In this document: one piece after another, positions 27,817 to 38,121 of the stretch | Position numbering within the stretch: position 1 is the first letter of the stretch | Layout of the letters: each line of letters begins with the position of its first letter | Assembly (NCBI GenBank): GCA_965216035.1 | Contig: CBDCFM010000019.1 | Span: 434,001 to 498,000 of the forward strand | From: G963664115 sp965216035 | GTDB lineage: Bacteria; Acidobacteriota; Terriglobia; 20CM-2-55-15 | Reading direction: 5' to 3' | Length of the DNA stretch: 64,000 nucleotides | Position numbers and translations under genes: made by a program | The notes under the pieces: model-generated | Database searches by the model: none | The model's input: only the letters and a program-made list of their open reading frames with translations | Told to the model about the DNA's origin: nothing

Positions 27817-28191
27817 ATGAATCCGGGGCCAACGGAAGTTCAGCGCATTCGCACCCAGCTTCGCGTTTCGATCCTGAGTTATCTGGATCGCAGCGAAAAC
27901 GAAATGGACTTTTGTGGCCGCTGCCATCTGCCGCTCCCTTCAGGAGAGTTCGAAGAGTATGAGTTCTGCCCGTGGTGTGACGTGTCGTTCAACGGTGACG
28001 CTCCGCGCGGGGACGAATCGCGCCGAATCATCGAGCATCAATGGGAGGTCCAGGACGAGATCCAGTGCGGCGAGTGCGGGGGAGAATACGAGCAGCCGAA
28101 TCGTTATCCGTTCTGTTTCTGCCCTCATTGTGGTGCACGTTTTGCTTTTGGAGACAAGTTGATCGTTGAACTGCCGTTTGTGGTCCGATGA
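27817..28191 (+). CDS. double zinc-ribbon protein of unknown function
   Basis: The protein is 124 aa with four CxxC knuckles in two pairs: CGRC with CPWC, and CGEC with CPHC. This suggests two zinc ribbons of about 25-45 residues each. The N-terminal helix (TEVQRIRTQLRVSILSYLD) precedes the first ribbon. I do not recognise the family. It is probably cytoplasmic and may bind nucleic acid or protein. It stands alone between the DUF885 remnant and the S9 peptidase. Confidence 0.75.
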   Translation: MNPGPTEVQRIRTQLRVSILSYLDRSENEMDFCGRCHLPLPSGEFEEYEFCPWCDVSFNGDAPRGDESRRIIEHQWEVQDEIQCGECGGEYEQPNRYPFCFCPHCGARFAFGDKLIVELPFVVR

Positions 28192-28338
28192 ATTTCTCCT
28201 GAGCCATGCTCTCCGTTAGTAGATACGTAGACAAGTAGATGTTAAGACGTCGAGGGCTCAGAGTTATGCGATCAATAGATCCGCAGACTCTTAACTTTCA
28301 CTTTCAACCGTTCGCTCGCAACTGTTCATTCTCCCCCC

Positions 28339-30282
28339 ATGCCTCAGCAGAAGCCTTACGGATCCTGGGAATCGCCAATCACAGCTGAATTGATAACAGC
28401 CAACGTGGTGTCTCTTGCGGAACCCCGGTTTTCCGAGGGTTCCCTATATTGGGTGGAAGGCCGGCCCTCGGAGGCAGGGCGCGTTGTTCTCGTGCGCTGC
28501 GGACCGGACGGCGTCATCAACGATGTGATTCCCGATTTCCTAAGCGTTCGAACACGCGTCCATGAATATGGCGGGGGTGCGTATGTGCCTCACAGGGACA
28601 CGTTGTTCTTTTCGGAAGATTCCAGTCAGCGGCTTTACCGGTTGAACGGGCCCGGAGATGCCGCGCCCATCACACCCGAGTCCGTCACACCCGGATCTTG
28701 CCGCTACGCGGATGCGTCCGTGGCGCCTGATGGAGACTGGCTCGTTGCCGTGCGTGAGGTTCATGAGAAGGATCAGGAAGTAGTCAATGATTTGGTCATC
28801 ATTTCCGCAGAAGGTTCCCGCCCGCCCCGGAGCTTGATTTCGGGGAATGATTTTTACTCGTTTCCGCGTATCAGCCCGGACGGCAGGCATCTGTTGTGGA
28901 CGTCATGGAATCATCCACGGATGCCATGGGACGGGACAGACCTCTGGGTGGCTGACTTCGATCAACACCTTTCCATTGGCGCGCCGAAACATATTGCTGG
29001 GGGACCGGAAGAATCTGTCTTTCAGCCGGTTTGGGGTGTAGACGGAACAATTTATTTCATTTCCGACCGGACAGGTTGGTGGAATTTGTATGCGTATAGA
29101 GACGGCCAGGTTCAGGCGCTCGCACCGATGGAAGCCGAGTTCGGAGGCCCACAGTGGGTGTTCGGTCTCTCGCGCTACGCATTGATTGACGGCGGACGTC
29201 TGGTATGTGTCTACACGCATGACGGAAGCGACTCTCTAGTTCTGATTGATCCCGCAAGCCACACCCTCGATCCCTGGCCGTTGCCGTATACGGACATATC
29301 CTGTGTGACCAGCCACGGGGACAACCGGGTGGCCATCATCGCGTCATCGCCCAGTGTTGCCTCCGAACTGCTTTTGCTCGATGCCGCGGGATCTTCGAAT
29401 CCTGTGGTTGTCCGGAGGAGTTTGGACCTAGAGTTCGATCCCGAGGATGTCTCTCCACCCGAACATTTTGAGTTCCGTTCCGTGGGAGGACGTACTGGCT
29501 ACGCATTTTTTTATCCGCCCGCGAATAAGAGCGCCTCTGGGATTCCCGGAGAGAAACCGCCTTTGATTGTGACGAGCCACGGCGGTCCGACGTCCGCAGC
29601 CACATCTGGACTCAAACTCACTACGCAATTTTGGACAAGCAGAGGATTCGCGGTCGTCGATGTCAACTACGGCGGCAGTACAGGTTACGGGCGGGACTAT
29701 AGGAATCTCCTTCGAGGGCAGTGGGGGATTCTGGATGTCGAAGATTGTATCGAAGCTGCGCGGCACCTGGCCCAGCACGCGTCCGTCGATGGGGAGAGAA
29801 TGGCGATCCGAGGCAGGAGCGCAAGTGGGTTTACGACGCTGTGCGCCCTGGTGTTTCATGATCTGTTCCGAGCGGGTGCGTGCTACTACGGTGTCGCCGA
29901 TCTGGAGGCATTGGCTCGCGACACCCACAAGTTCGAACTGCGATATCTGGATGGCTTAGTGGGTCCGTTTCCCGAAGCGAAAGCGGTGTATCAGGACAGA
30001 TCGCCCCTGGGGCACGCCGAAAACCTATCCACGCCCGTTATTCTGTTCCAGGGGCTGCAGGATAACGTGGTGCCCCCGTCCCAGGCAGAGGTTCTGATTG
30101 GCACGTTGCGCGACAAACATTTGCCGTTCGCGTACCTGACTTTTGCGGAGGAGGGGCACGGTTTTCGGCAGGCGGCTTCGATCCGCCGTTCGCTGGAGGC
30201 CGAGCTTTATTTTTATTCTCGAGTCTTCGGTTTTGATCTGGCGGATTCCGTCGAGCCAATCCAGATAGCGAATTTCGAGTGA
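28339..30282 (+). CDS. S9 family peptidase (prolyl oligopeptidase / acylaminoacyl-peptidase type)
   Basis: The protein is 647 aa. Residues 1 to about 390 form a beta-propeller with WD40-like segments (FYSFPRISPDGRHLLWTSWN, cited in part). The alpha/beta hydrolase domain follows, with TSHGGPTSAA as oxyanion region, the nucleophile S494 in GRSASG and the histidine H607 in EEGHGF. The nucleophile motif is G-x-S-x-S-G rather than the usual G-x-S-x-G-G. No signal peptide is seen, so it is probably cytoplasmic and trims peptides. ATG 28339 is the start. Confidence 0.9.
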   Translation: MPQQKPYGSWESPITAELITANVVSLAEPRFSEGSLYWVEGRPSEAGRVVLVRCGPDGVINDVIPDFLSVRTRVHEYGGGAYVPHRDTLFFSEDSSQRLYRLNGPGDAAPITPESVTPGSCRYADASVAPDGDWLVAVREVHEKDQEVVNDLVIISAEGSRPPRSLISGNDFYSFPRISPDGRHLLWTSWNHPRMPWDGTDLWVADFDQHLSIGAPKHIAGGPEESVFQPVWGVDGTIYFISDRTGWWNLYAYRDGQVQALAPMEAEFGGPQWVFGLSRYALIDGGRLVCVYTHDGSDSLVLIDPASHTLDPWPLPYTDISCVTSHGDNRVAIIASSPSVASELLLLDAAGSSNPVVVRRSLDLEFDPEDVSPPEHFEFRSVGGRTGYAFFYPPANKSASGIPGEKPPLIVTSHGGPTSAATSGLKLTTQFWTSRGFAVVDVNYGGSTGYGRDYRNLLRGQWGILDVEDCIEAARHLAQHASVDGERMAIRGRSASGFTTLCALVFHDLFRAGACYYGVADLEALARDTHKFELRYLDGLVGPFPEAKAVYQDRSPLGHAENLSTPVILFQGLQDNVVPPSQAEVLIGTLRDKHLPFAYLTFAEEGHGFRQAASIRRSLEAELYFYSRVFGFDLADSVEPIQIANFE

Positions 30283-30332
30283 CTGTACGTTGGGTACTGA
30301 TCTGGCTGTTCACAATGTAGGTGGACGTGGTA

Positions 30333-30340
30333 TAAACCCG
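30333..30340. repeat. left 8-bp target site duplication
   Basis: TAAACCCG is repeated at 31708-31715, on both sides of the second IS256-family element. Confidence 0.88.
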
Positions 30341-31707
30341 GAGGTCGTTCCAATAAGTGTGTAAAAAGAAAAAGGCGGTGTACGCTTTCGGTGAACTATT
30401 AACCGTAAGCAAATCCCGGGGCCAACCGGGAGAAAGGTACACCACCCATGGAGAAGAAGAACACACCGGAAGTAGCGGCGTCAACGAAGCAGTATGAGGT
30501 TCTGGAAGATTGGGCGCGATCACGAGTGCAGGATAGGCTCCAGGAACTTCTGGAAGACGAAGTGACGCAGTTCTTGGGTCGAAGGAAATCGGAGCGGAGT
30601 TCGGATCGACGGGGCTACCGGAACGGTCACGGGAAACCGCGACGGTTTGCGATGTTGAACGGAACGATGGAGGTTCGTCGGCCCCGGGTCCGGAACACGA
30701 CCGAGCGCTTCGAGAGTGAGATTCTGCCGTACTTTCACCGGAAATCGAAGCAGCTGGGGCAACTGCTTCCCGAACTCTATCTTCACGGCCTGGCCACAGG
30801 AGACTTCGAGCAGGCAATGCGCGGACTACTGGGTGCGGGCGCTCCGTTGTCGCGGGCGTCGATTCAACGGCTGAAATCGACATGGCAACTGGAATACGAC
30901 GAGTGGAGCCAACAGGATCTGTCCGAGCTTGAGGTGGTGTATCACTGGGCGGACGGCTTGTACGTAAAAGCGGGGATCGCGAAAGAACGGGCGGCACTAC
31001 TGGTGATCATCGCAGGCCTGTCAGACGGGCGTAAAGTGCTGTTGGCCTGTGAGAGCGGTCAGAGGGAGAGCAAGGAATCCTGGAGTCGTATTCTGCGGAA
31101 CCTCAGGGATCGGGGTCTGAAGCTGGGACGACTGACCGTTGCCGATGGTCACCTGGGAATTTGGTCCGCCCTGGCCGAGCAACACCCCGAGGGCCAGGAA
31201 CAACGCTGCTGGAACCACAAGTCGATGAACGTGGTGGATCACCTGCCAAAGACCGACCAGCCGGCGGCCAGGCAGCTTCTCCACGGGATGGCCTTCGCCG
31301 ACTCCCGAGCCGCATGCGAACGTAAGCGGGATCAGTTCATTCGCCGATATCAAAAGAACTATCCGAAGGCGGGTGAGACGCTGTTGCGGGACTGGGATCG
31401 GATGATCACCTTCTATGCGTTCCCGAAGCAACACTGGGTGCATCTGAGAACGACCAACATCGTTGAGTCACCCTTCGACATGGTGCGGTTGAGAACCAAC
31501 GCCGCTCGTCGCTTCAAGCGCGTCGAGAATGCAACTGCGATGATCTGGAGGTTACTGCGTGTCGCTGAGAAGGCTTGGCGGCACTTAAAGGGTTCCGATC
31601 TCTTACAAGAGGTCTATGATGGTCAGCAATTCGCTGACGGCATCAGAGTCGTGTCCAAATCGAAGGCCGCCGCCTGATGACTTTTACACACCTTTTGTAA
31701 TGACCTC
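30341..31707 (+). mobile_element. IS256-family insertion sequence (1367 bp)
   Basis: The left end starts GAGGTCGTTCCAATAAGTG and the right end, in reverse complement, GAGGTCATTACAAAAGGTG. Both continue into GTGTAAAA, giving imperfect inverted repeats of about 26 bp. Perfect 8-bp direct repeats flank the element. It landed between the S9 peptidase and the TPR-like gene and breaks no recognisable gene. Its ends and transposase differ clearly from the element at 15585-16970, so these are two different insertion sequences. Confidence 0.92.
30448..31677 (+). CDS. IS256-family (mutator-type) transposase
   Basis: The protein is 409 aa. The DDE residues are D169 in WADGLYVK, D233 in VADGHLG and E340 in NIVESPF, with the family C-x2-H in RCWNHKSMNV. 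Shine-Dalgarno GGAGAAAGG precedes ATG 30448. It is full length and probably functional. Confidence 0.95.
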   Translation: MEKKNTPEVAASTKQYEVLEDWARSRVQDRLQELLEDEVTQFLGRRKSERSSDRRGYRNGHGKPRRFAMLNGTMEVRRPRVRNTTERFESEILPYFHRKSKQLGQLLPELYLHGLATGDFEQAMRGLLGAGAPLSRASIQRLKSTWQLEYDEWSQQDLSELEVVYHWADGLYVKAGIAKERAALLVIIAGLSDGRKVLLACESGQRESKESWSRILRNLRDRGLKLGRLTVADGHLGIWSALAEQHPEGQEQRCWNHKSMNVVDHLPKTDQPAARQLLHGMAFADSRAACERKRDQFIRRYQKNYPKAGETLLRDWDRMITFYAFPKQHWVHLRTTNIVESPFDMVRLRTNAARRFKRVENATAMIWRLLRVAEKAWRHLKGSDLLQEVYDGQQFADGIRVVSKSKAAA

Positions 31708-31715
31708 TAAACCCG
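31708..31715. repeat. right 8-bp target site duplication
   Basis: Second copy of TAAACCCG, directly after the right inverted repeat. Confidence 0.88.
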
Positions 31716-31866
31716 GGGTTCGGGCGCTTGCCTGGCATTGAATTAGCTTTCTTGCAGTGATCTGGGGGCTAAAGGAATTTTTACCTGTTCAAGCTTTTGG
31801 ACTTCCCCCGTCGCGCGTGTTTTAATTAGAGGGGAGTTTTCCCGACAAGTTGATCTGGAGGTGTCT

Positions 31867-32817
31867 ATGTTCGCGACTATAATGCTGCTTTTGATCCTGC
31901 CGTTTCCTGCGCCACAGACCGCTGCAGAGGAGGCCTACAGGCAGCAATTTCAGGAGTACACCCGGATATCCGGGCTGACGGACCCGGTGGAACAGGCTGA
32001 ACGGTATCTGGCTTTCCTGGAGATGGGATTCGACGAGCAATTGCTGGGCTCGGTTCTGCAGGGCTTGCAGGGAAATCTGCAGGCTTTGACCCAGGCGCAG
32101 AATTACGATGCAGTTTACGAGTTGGCGGACCAGTGGTTCGAATTGAGGAATGAACTGCCGCCAATCGCCCTCGCATTGGAAGCCGCCATGGCCTCAGGGA
32201 CAGCGGAGTCGATCGTGAACTATGGCGAGCCGTTCTATCAGAGCCAGACCGAGCCGCAGGTGGCCCTGGTCCTTGCCCAGAGTTACTCTCAGCTCGGCAA
32301 TGCAGCGAAGGTGAGGGAGTACGGCGAAATTGCCCTGGAGGAGTTTCCGATCGAACAGACCTGGAGTCTGGCCTACGAGTTGGTCGGACAGCATGAGGCG
32401 GCCGAGCGCTGGGCCGATGCCGCCGCAATGTCCAAGAGGATACAGAACGGATTGAATGCAGCGCCTGAAGGCGTGCCTGGATCGCAGTGGGATGAGATTC
32501 AGCTTTATCTTCAGACGACGGTCGCCGGCGCCGCGTATGAAGCAGGTCAATGGCAACAGGCGATCAACGAATACAACTCGTTGCTGTCGCTATCCCCCCA
32601 GAGCGACGAAGCGTACTATTTCATTGGCCAGGGTGAACTTAAGCTTGAGAATATTGCGGCCTCGATGAGCTCTTTTGCGAAGTCCTACATTCTCGACGGC
32701 GGTTACTCCGCGGCGGCCTATGATATGTTGCGGACGATATACGGGGCCAATACCGGAGGCAACTTGCAGGGCATGAACAACGTGATCGGCGATGCCCGCC
32801 AAGAGCTTAGAAATTAG
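31867..32817 (+). CDS. secreted TPR-like protein of unknown function
   Basis: The protein is 316 aa. A short hydrophobic N-terminus (MFATIMLLLILPFPAP) looks like a signal peptide. The rest is helical, with TPR-like repeats such as EPQVALVLAQSYSQLGNAAK, QWQQAINEYNSLLSLSPQSD and EAYYFIGQGELKLENIAAS. TPR proteins mediate protein-protein contacts, and no enzyme motif is present. ATG 31867 has the Shine-Dalgarno GGAGGTG at 31857-31863; the GTG at 31861 overlaps that site and is unlikely as start. Confidence 0.75.
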   Translation: MFATIMLLLILPFPAPQTAAEEAYRQQFQEYTRISGLTDPVEQAERYLAFLEMGFDEQLLGSVLQGLQGNLQALTQAQNYDAVYELADQWFELRNELPPIALALEAAMASGTAESIVNYGEPFYQSQTEPQVALVLAQSYSQLGNAAKVREYGEIALEEFPIEQTWSLAYELVGQHEAAERWADAAAMSKRIQNGLNAAPEGVPGSQWDEIQLYLQTTVAGAAYEAGQWQQAINEYNSLLSLSPQSDEAYYFIGQGELKLENIAASMSSFAKSYILDGGYSAAAYDMLRTIYGANTGGNLQGMNNVIGDARQELRN

Positions 32818-32995
32818 GCGATCTGAAGCGAATTGAGTCGTAGGGCCCGGAAAGAGTTAGCGGCCCTACGGCAGAAATCCCCTATCCTTCCTGAATTTTC
32901 ATTCGGTACCTACGAGGACAGTTTCCTTATCCTTAATCAGCAGAACCGTCGATCCCTCATCCGACTTAACCAATGATCAAGAGGGCCTACATGTT

Positions 32996-34642
32996 ATGAG
33001 CGGCATTTTCAGGGTACCCGTCCCGATCAACGAGACCGTGTTGGGTTACGGGAAGGGGAGTGGCGAGCGGAAGGCTGTAAATTCGAGGCTGGCCGAAATG
33101 ATATCGGAAGAAATCGAAATTCCGATTCTGATAGGCGGCAAGGAAGTGCGGACCGGCACTTTCGGAACGCAGGTCATGCCGCATGATCACGGCCACGTAC
33201 TGGCCAAATGGCACATGGCCGGTCCTGCTGAAGTCGAAAATGCGATTCAAGCGGCGGTGCGGGCGCATCGGGACTGGGCTATGTGGAGCGCCACAGACCG
33301 GGCCGCGGTCTTCTTGCGCGCCGCGGACCTGCTTGCGGGCTCCTGGCGCCAGACGGTCAACGCGGCCACCATGCTGGCTCAAAGCAAGACAGTCCACCAG
33401 GCCGAGATTGACAGCGCGTGCGAGTTGATCGATTTCTTCCGGTTCAATGTTCACTACGCCGAGAACGTCTACCAGGATCAACCGTTTTCACCGCCTGGAA
33501 TGTGGAACCGCCTGGAATACAGGCCCTTGGAGGGATTTGTTTTTGCGGTCAGCCCGTTCAACTTCACTTCGATCGCGGGAAACCTGCCGACGTCACCGGC
33601 AATCATGGGCAATACGGTCGTCTGGAAGTGTGCGAGCACCGCTGTCTACAGCGGCTATTATCTGGCGCGTTTGTTTGAAGCGGCGGGCCTGCCGCCCGGT
33701 GTGATCAACTTTGTTCCGGGAAGCGGACCGACCGTTGGGGGAGTCGCCCTGGCAAACACCGACCTTGCAGGCATTCACTTTACGGGTTCTACCGAGACTT
33801 TTCAGGGAATGTGGGGTTCCGTCGGCAAGAACATTCGAAACTACCGATCCTATCCTCGCATTGTCGGTGAAACAGGAGGAAAGGACTTCATTATCGCCCA
33901 TCCCAGTGCCAATGCCGATGCCGTGAACACAGCGATCATTCGAGCCGGCTACGAATATCAGGGGCAGAAGTGCAGTGCGGCGTCCCGGATTTACGTTCCT
34001 GATTCACTATGGAAGAAAATGAAGGATTCTCTGATCGATCAGATTGACGACATCGCCATGGGCGACCCGACGGATTTTCGCAACTTCATGGGTGCGGTGA
34101 TCGATCGGGCGTCATATGAAAAGCTGCGCGGCTATCTGGAGTTCGTCCGCGAATCGAGCGACGGAGAGATCCTGGTCGGAGGTCAGACCGACGATTCGGT
34201 CGGATATTTCATCCGCCCCACACTGGTTCAGGCGAAGCGACCGGACTACCGAACGATGTCGGAGGAATTGTTCGGTCCGATCGTGACTCTCTACGTGTAC
34301 CCCGACAAGGAGTGGCTGGGGGCTCTGAACCTGGTGAACACAACGTCACCGTATGCTTTGACCGGAGCCGTCTTTGCCGAAGATCGACGCGCCATTGACG
34401 ACGCCCATCGCGAGCTACGCTACGCGGCCGGGAACTTCTACATCAACGACAAGCCTACGGCTGCCGTCGTGGGACAGCAACCTTTCGGCGGGTCCCGTGC
34501 CAGCGGCACAAACGACAAGGCCGGATCGAGGCTCAACCTTCTGCGGTGGATATCGGCCCGAACGATTAAAGAAACCTTCGATCCTCCAACCGACTACCGC
34601 TATCCATTTATGGCTGAAGACACCCAGGTCAGTGACAAGTGA
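32996..34642 (+). CDS. pruA: L-glutamate gamma-semialdehyde (1-pyrroline-5-carboxylate) dehydrogenase
   Basis: The protein is 548 aa, a normal length for the stand-alone, ALDH4A1-like group. Family segments are VSPFNFTSIAGNL, FTGSTETFQGMW, VGETGGKDFI with the general-base glutamate, and the catalytic C326 in GQKCSAASR. PQQPFGGSRASGTNDKAG is near the end in the form QPFGGSRASGTNDKAG. It oxidises glutamate semialdehyde to glutamate with NAD+ in proline degradation. No proline dehydrogenase gene is adjacent. ATG 32996 is the start. Confidence 0.94.
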   Translation: MSGIFRVPVPINETVLGYGKGSGERKAVNSRLAEMISEEIEIPILIGGKEVRTGTFGTQVMPHDHGHVLAKWHMAGPAEVENAIQAAVRAHRDWAMWSATDRAAVFLRAADLLAGSWRQTVNAATMLAQSKTVHQAEIDSACELIDFFRFNVHYAENVYQDQPFSPPGMWNRLEYRPLEGFVFAVSPFNFTSIAGNLPTSPAIMGNTVVWKCASTAVYSGYYLARLFEAAGLPPGVINFVPGSGPTVGGVALANTDLAGIHFTGSTETFQGMWGSVGKNIRNYRSYPRIVGETGGKDFIIAHPSANADAVNTAIIRAGYEYQGQKCSAASRIYVPDSLWKKMKDSLIDQIDDIAMGDPTDFRNFMGAVIDRASYEKLRGYLEFVRESSDGEILVGGQTDDSVGYFIRPTLVQAKRPDYRTMSEELFGPIVTLYVYPDKEWLGALNLVNTTSPYALTGAVFAEDRRAIDDAHRELRYAAGNFYINDKPTAAVVGQQPFGGSRASGTNDKAGSRLNLLRWISARTIKETFDPPTDYRYPFMAEDTQVSDK

Positions 34643-34718
34643 CAGGCGGTAGGTGAGTTCCGACAGCCTCTACCTCTGAACCCCGAACTCAGAACTTCTG
34701 AGACATTTCACTTGTCAC
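34632..34718. terminator. possible bidirectional terminator with 11-bp inverted repeat
   Basis: GTGACAAGTGA at 34632-34642 is the exact reverse complement of TCACTTGTCAC at 34708-34718, with 65 nt between. A 7+1+7 palindrome (CTCAGAA-C-TTCTGAG, 34688-34702) lies inside. It separates the convergent pruA and TonB-receptor genes. The loop is long and no U-tract is obvious, so this is weak. Confidence 0.3.
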
Positions 34719-34725
34719 TTATTGC

Positions 34726-37700
34726 TTAGAACTCGTAACGCAATCCGAACTGGATCTGCCGCTGTCGTGTGACCGTCGTGCCGATCTCTCCAAAATCAGG
34801 CAATCCGAACTGTTGGTTGGGTAAGCCCAGGTTGACGTGGTTGGTCAGGTTGAAGAACTCGGTACGGAATTGAATTTCTCTTCCCTCGCTGATCTGGAAG
34901 CTTTTCGCTATCGACAGGTCCAGGTTTTTCAGCGACGGCCCTCGAAGTGTGTTCCGGCCGAGGCTTCCGAAGGTTCCGGGAGTCGGAGTCGCAAAAGCCG
35001 CAGGGTTGATCCAATTGTCGGGTCCCTGATTCGCCGGCACCGGATCGGTGCCCGCGACAACGTCGGGCCGTTCACCGAAACCGAAGGTTCCGCTCACGCC
35101 GAAAGGCGCGGGTTGAAATACAGTGAAGGGTCGCCCGGACTGGAGCGTGAGGATACCGTTGACCGCCCAGCCGTTGAGGATGTGACCGGCAAGACCGTCG
35201 TAGTTCGGATTGGGCAAATCGTAGATGTAGCTCAAGGTGTAGCGGTGGCGGACGTCGTAATCCGCACTGGCCTTTTCCTGGCTCACATCGTGGGCGTTCT
35301 GTACTCCCGCGATCCCCAGCGGTCCTGAGGAAGCGTCGCCTTCTCCGTTTCGATCGTCGATCGCGTGTCCCCAGGAATAAGACGATATAAAAGCGAGACC
35401 ATCAGAAAAGCGCCGTTCTGCTCTCACCTGAAGCGCGTGGTAGGTAGAACTCCCTGCTTGTTCGAACATCAACGAAAAAGAAAGGGCCGCTAAACGGGGG
35501 TCGCTCGCTTCCAAGAACGAATTGATTGTGATTGCGGAGCCTCTGAGCCTTGACGACGTGGTTGCCCACATATGAGACATCGAGGGCCGTGTTGGTGAAC
35601 ACTTCTCGCTGGATGCTCAGATTCCAGTGTTCCGCATACGTGTCACGATATTTCTTTGGCATTCCGAATCGTATGCTGAAAGGACTGGGGGGCACCGTCG
35701 CGTTGGCCTGAAAAGGATCGTCCATCGTCAGCATCACATTCGGACTTCTGTTAAACCGTGTCTGGTCAAAAAACGGCGGGTTCGTGACAAAGGAAAAGTT
35801 GTGGCGCATTTCGTTGTCGTAAGAGATACCGCCACCCGCCCGGATCACGGTGCTGTCATCTGCGAAAGGTCGAAGAGCAAAACCAAAACGGGGTGCGAAG
35901 TTGTTTCAGTCGTCGTCGACCAGTCCTCTGTTCGTGTCCTGCCCTGCAATCAGCATGCAGTTGCAATCCAGGTCCCATATGGATTGCTTGTCGATGCTCT
36001 CGGTGATGCGGCCGTACCAATCCCATCGCACGCCGTAGTTCAGTGTCAGGTACGGCGTGACCTTCCAGTCGTCGTGAACATACCACGCGAGTTCCGTCTT
36101 CTTCGTGTTGCCGTATGGGTCCCCTCCGTTCGACGTCGTTTGTTGGGGCAGACCCAAAAACATATCGGCCAGTGAGTGTCCTGTCCCTAGGCCCGGAACC
36201 GACGCGAACGCGAACTCGTTGGGCAGGGCGCTCGAAGCGTTGAACAGGTAGCGGCGGACGTCGAGACCAAACTTGAACGAGTGGTTGCCTGTCTGCCACG
36301 AGACCTGGTCAATATAGTTATAGACGTTGACCACCCGGAAAAATTCGCGGCCGCTTCCAATCGTCTCGTATCCCGACGGACTGAAACGCAGGAAGGCCTT
36401 GACGAAACCAGCGACCGAAGCCTGGTTTGCGGGCAATCCCTGGATCGGGAGTTGGGGCTGCTTGAATCGGCTGTAGCCCACACGAAACTCATGAATGATG
36501 TTGCTACCCAAGAACGTCGTGAAGTTCAGTCCTGCGCTTGTCGAAATGGCGTCAACGGACTGTCCGAAGTCTTTCAGGGTGGTTGGCACAGGGGATCCCT
36601 CGCTTCGGAACGGATCCAGTACGCGGCGGTTGCTGAAGCTGTAACGGCCCATCAGATCGGTGTTGTTGAGCAAGTGGTGGTCAATCCTGATCGAGATATC
36701 GTCGGCGTTTACCACAAGGTTCGCCGTTTCAGCCCGGTTTTGCGTCACTCCAGCTCCCGGAATGTTGGGTGTGGGATAGGCCTGGATGACGTCTCGTGTG
36801 ACGGCGTCCATGCGTGCCTGGGGAATAACGTTTCCGGGAAAAGCCGCGCCCGTGGCCGGGTCAACAATGGATGTCCCGACTTCACTGAAGTCGCCCGCGC
36901 GCATCTTGAGTGTGGGGACCGAAGCCCTCTGGCTTTCTCCTTCCTTCGCACGCAGGCCCTCATAGGCGACGAAGAAGAACGTTTGGTCCCCGACAACGGC
37001 ACCACCCAAAGCCGCGCCGAACTGGTTACGAATCAGGTCCTGCTTAGGCGTACCCGGTGCGGCGAAGAAGTTGCGTGCGTCCAGATTATCGTTGCGTAAA
37101 AATTCCCAGGCGGATCCATGCAGCGTGTTCGTTCCAGACTTCGTGGTGACGTTGATAACCGCTCCGGCGTTACGTCCAAATTCGGCCGAGTAGGAGTTCT
37201 GTTCGACTTTAAATTCCTGGATCAGGTCAATCGACGGACGGAACGAAAACTTGCGAAGCACGGGGTCGACATTGTCGATGCCGTCTAATATGAACGTGTT
37301 GGCACCCTCGTTAAAGCCCGCGATGCTGAAACCCCCTCGAGTTCCGATTTCGGAGCCCTGAGCCGGTGTGACGGCTCCCGGGAGCAGTTGGACCAGCGTT
37401 TCAAACCTTCGTCCGTTCAGCGGCAATCGGGTGATCTTCTGCGTGTCGATCACGCTTCCAATCGATGATTCGTCGGTCTGGAGCAGCGGAGTCGGTGCGA
37501 CCACTTCAACCACCTGGTTGATCGCGCCAACCTGTAGCGTGATGTCGAATCGGGCGCTCTGATCGATCTGAAGCGTGATGCCGGTTCGTACTTTAGTTCG
37601 AAATCCATCCAGAGACGCTTCGAGCCTGTAGGCCCCTACCGGGAGGTTCGGCAGCGAATATGTGCCTGAGCCGGTTGTCGTAGTACTCCGACTCTGATTC

Positions 37701-37873
37701 GTGCCCGTGTTGAGGACTGTCACCTCGACGCCGGAAGCGAGGGCGCCGCTCGGGTCAGTGATCGTGCCCAGAATCGTCCCCGTCAGTGTCTAGCCCCACC
37801 CCGGCGAAGCAATCAAGACTAGAAATAAGATCAGGACAGTTCGTTCCAGTAAGCTCTCTTCGTAGAAGCGCAT
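34726..37873 (-). pseudogene. Oar-like TonB-dependent receptor, multiply disrupted
   Basis: ATG 37873, with Shine-Dalgarno AAAGGA, starts a signal peptide (RTVLILFLVLIASPGWG) that ends in an in-frame TAG at 37792-37790, where relatives have Gln. The same frame continues with the carboxypeptidase-regulatory domain (GTYSLPNLPVGAYRLEASL), the plug (TQKITRLPLNGRRFETLVQL) and the barrel. A TGA at 35908-35906 (VDDD-stop-NNFAPRFG) interrupts it in frame, at a site where Trp is usual. A frameshift lies near 35455-35500. The last part (TYHALQVRAERRFSDGL to FGLRYEF) reads in another frame. The intact protein would be about 1048 aa. Such receptors import large substrates across the outer membrane. Three independent lesions make inactivity nearly certain. 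Confidence 0.94.
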
Positions 37874-38121
37874 TTGAAATCCTTTCTGATACGCCGCGTC
37901 GGCAAAATACCGACCAATCCATGACACACTGAGCCCCTTGAGCTACATATTAAGCTAAGATACCTAAAATAATAGACATAAGTAAGATACATACCAAACA
38001 CCCTGTCAGCTAGGCAACAGCCCGTTCATTCCATAGTGAATCAGAGAGTTTAATGGCTTTTGTGGCCTAGAATCCGGTTTTTCGGAACATTGGATGACTG
38101 TTCGCCGCACAAGTCGGCGGG

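Noticed and set aside
30038..30997. 319-codon minus-strand frame over the S9 peptidase end and the transposase
   Set aside because: It spans an insertion boundary and antisense text of two real genes; the translation is Ser/Pro/Arg-rich without motifs.
36281..37099. 272-codon plus-strand frame within the TonB receptor
   Set aside because: Antisense shadow of the receptor; no homology features.
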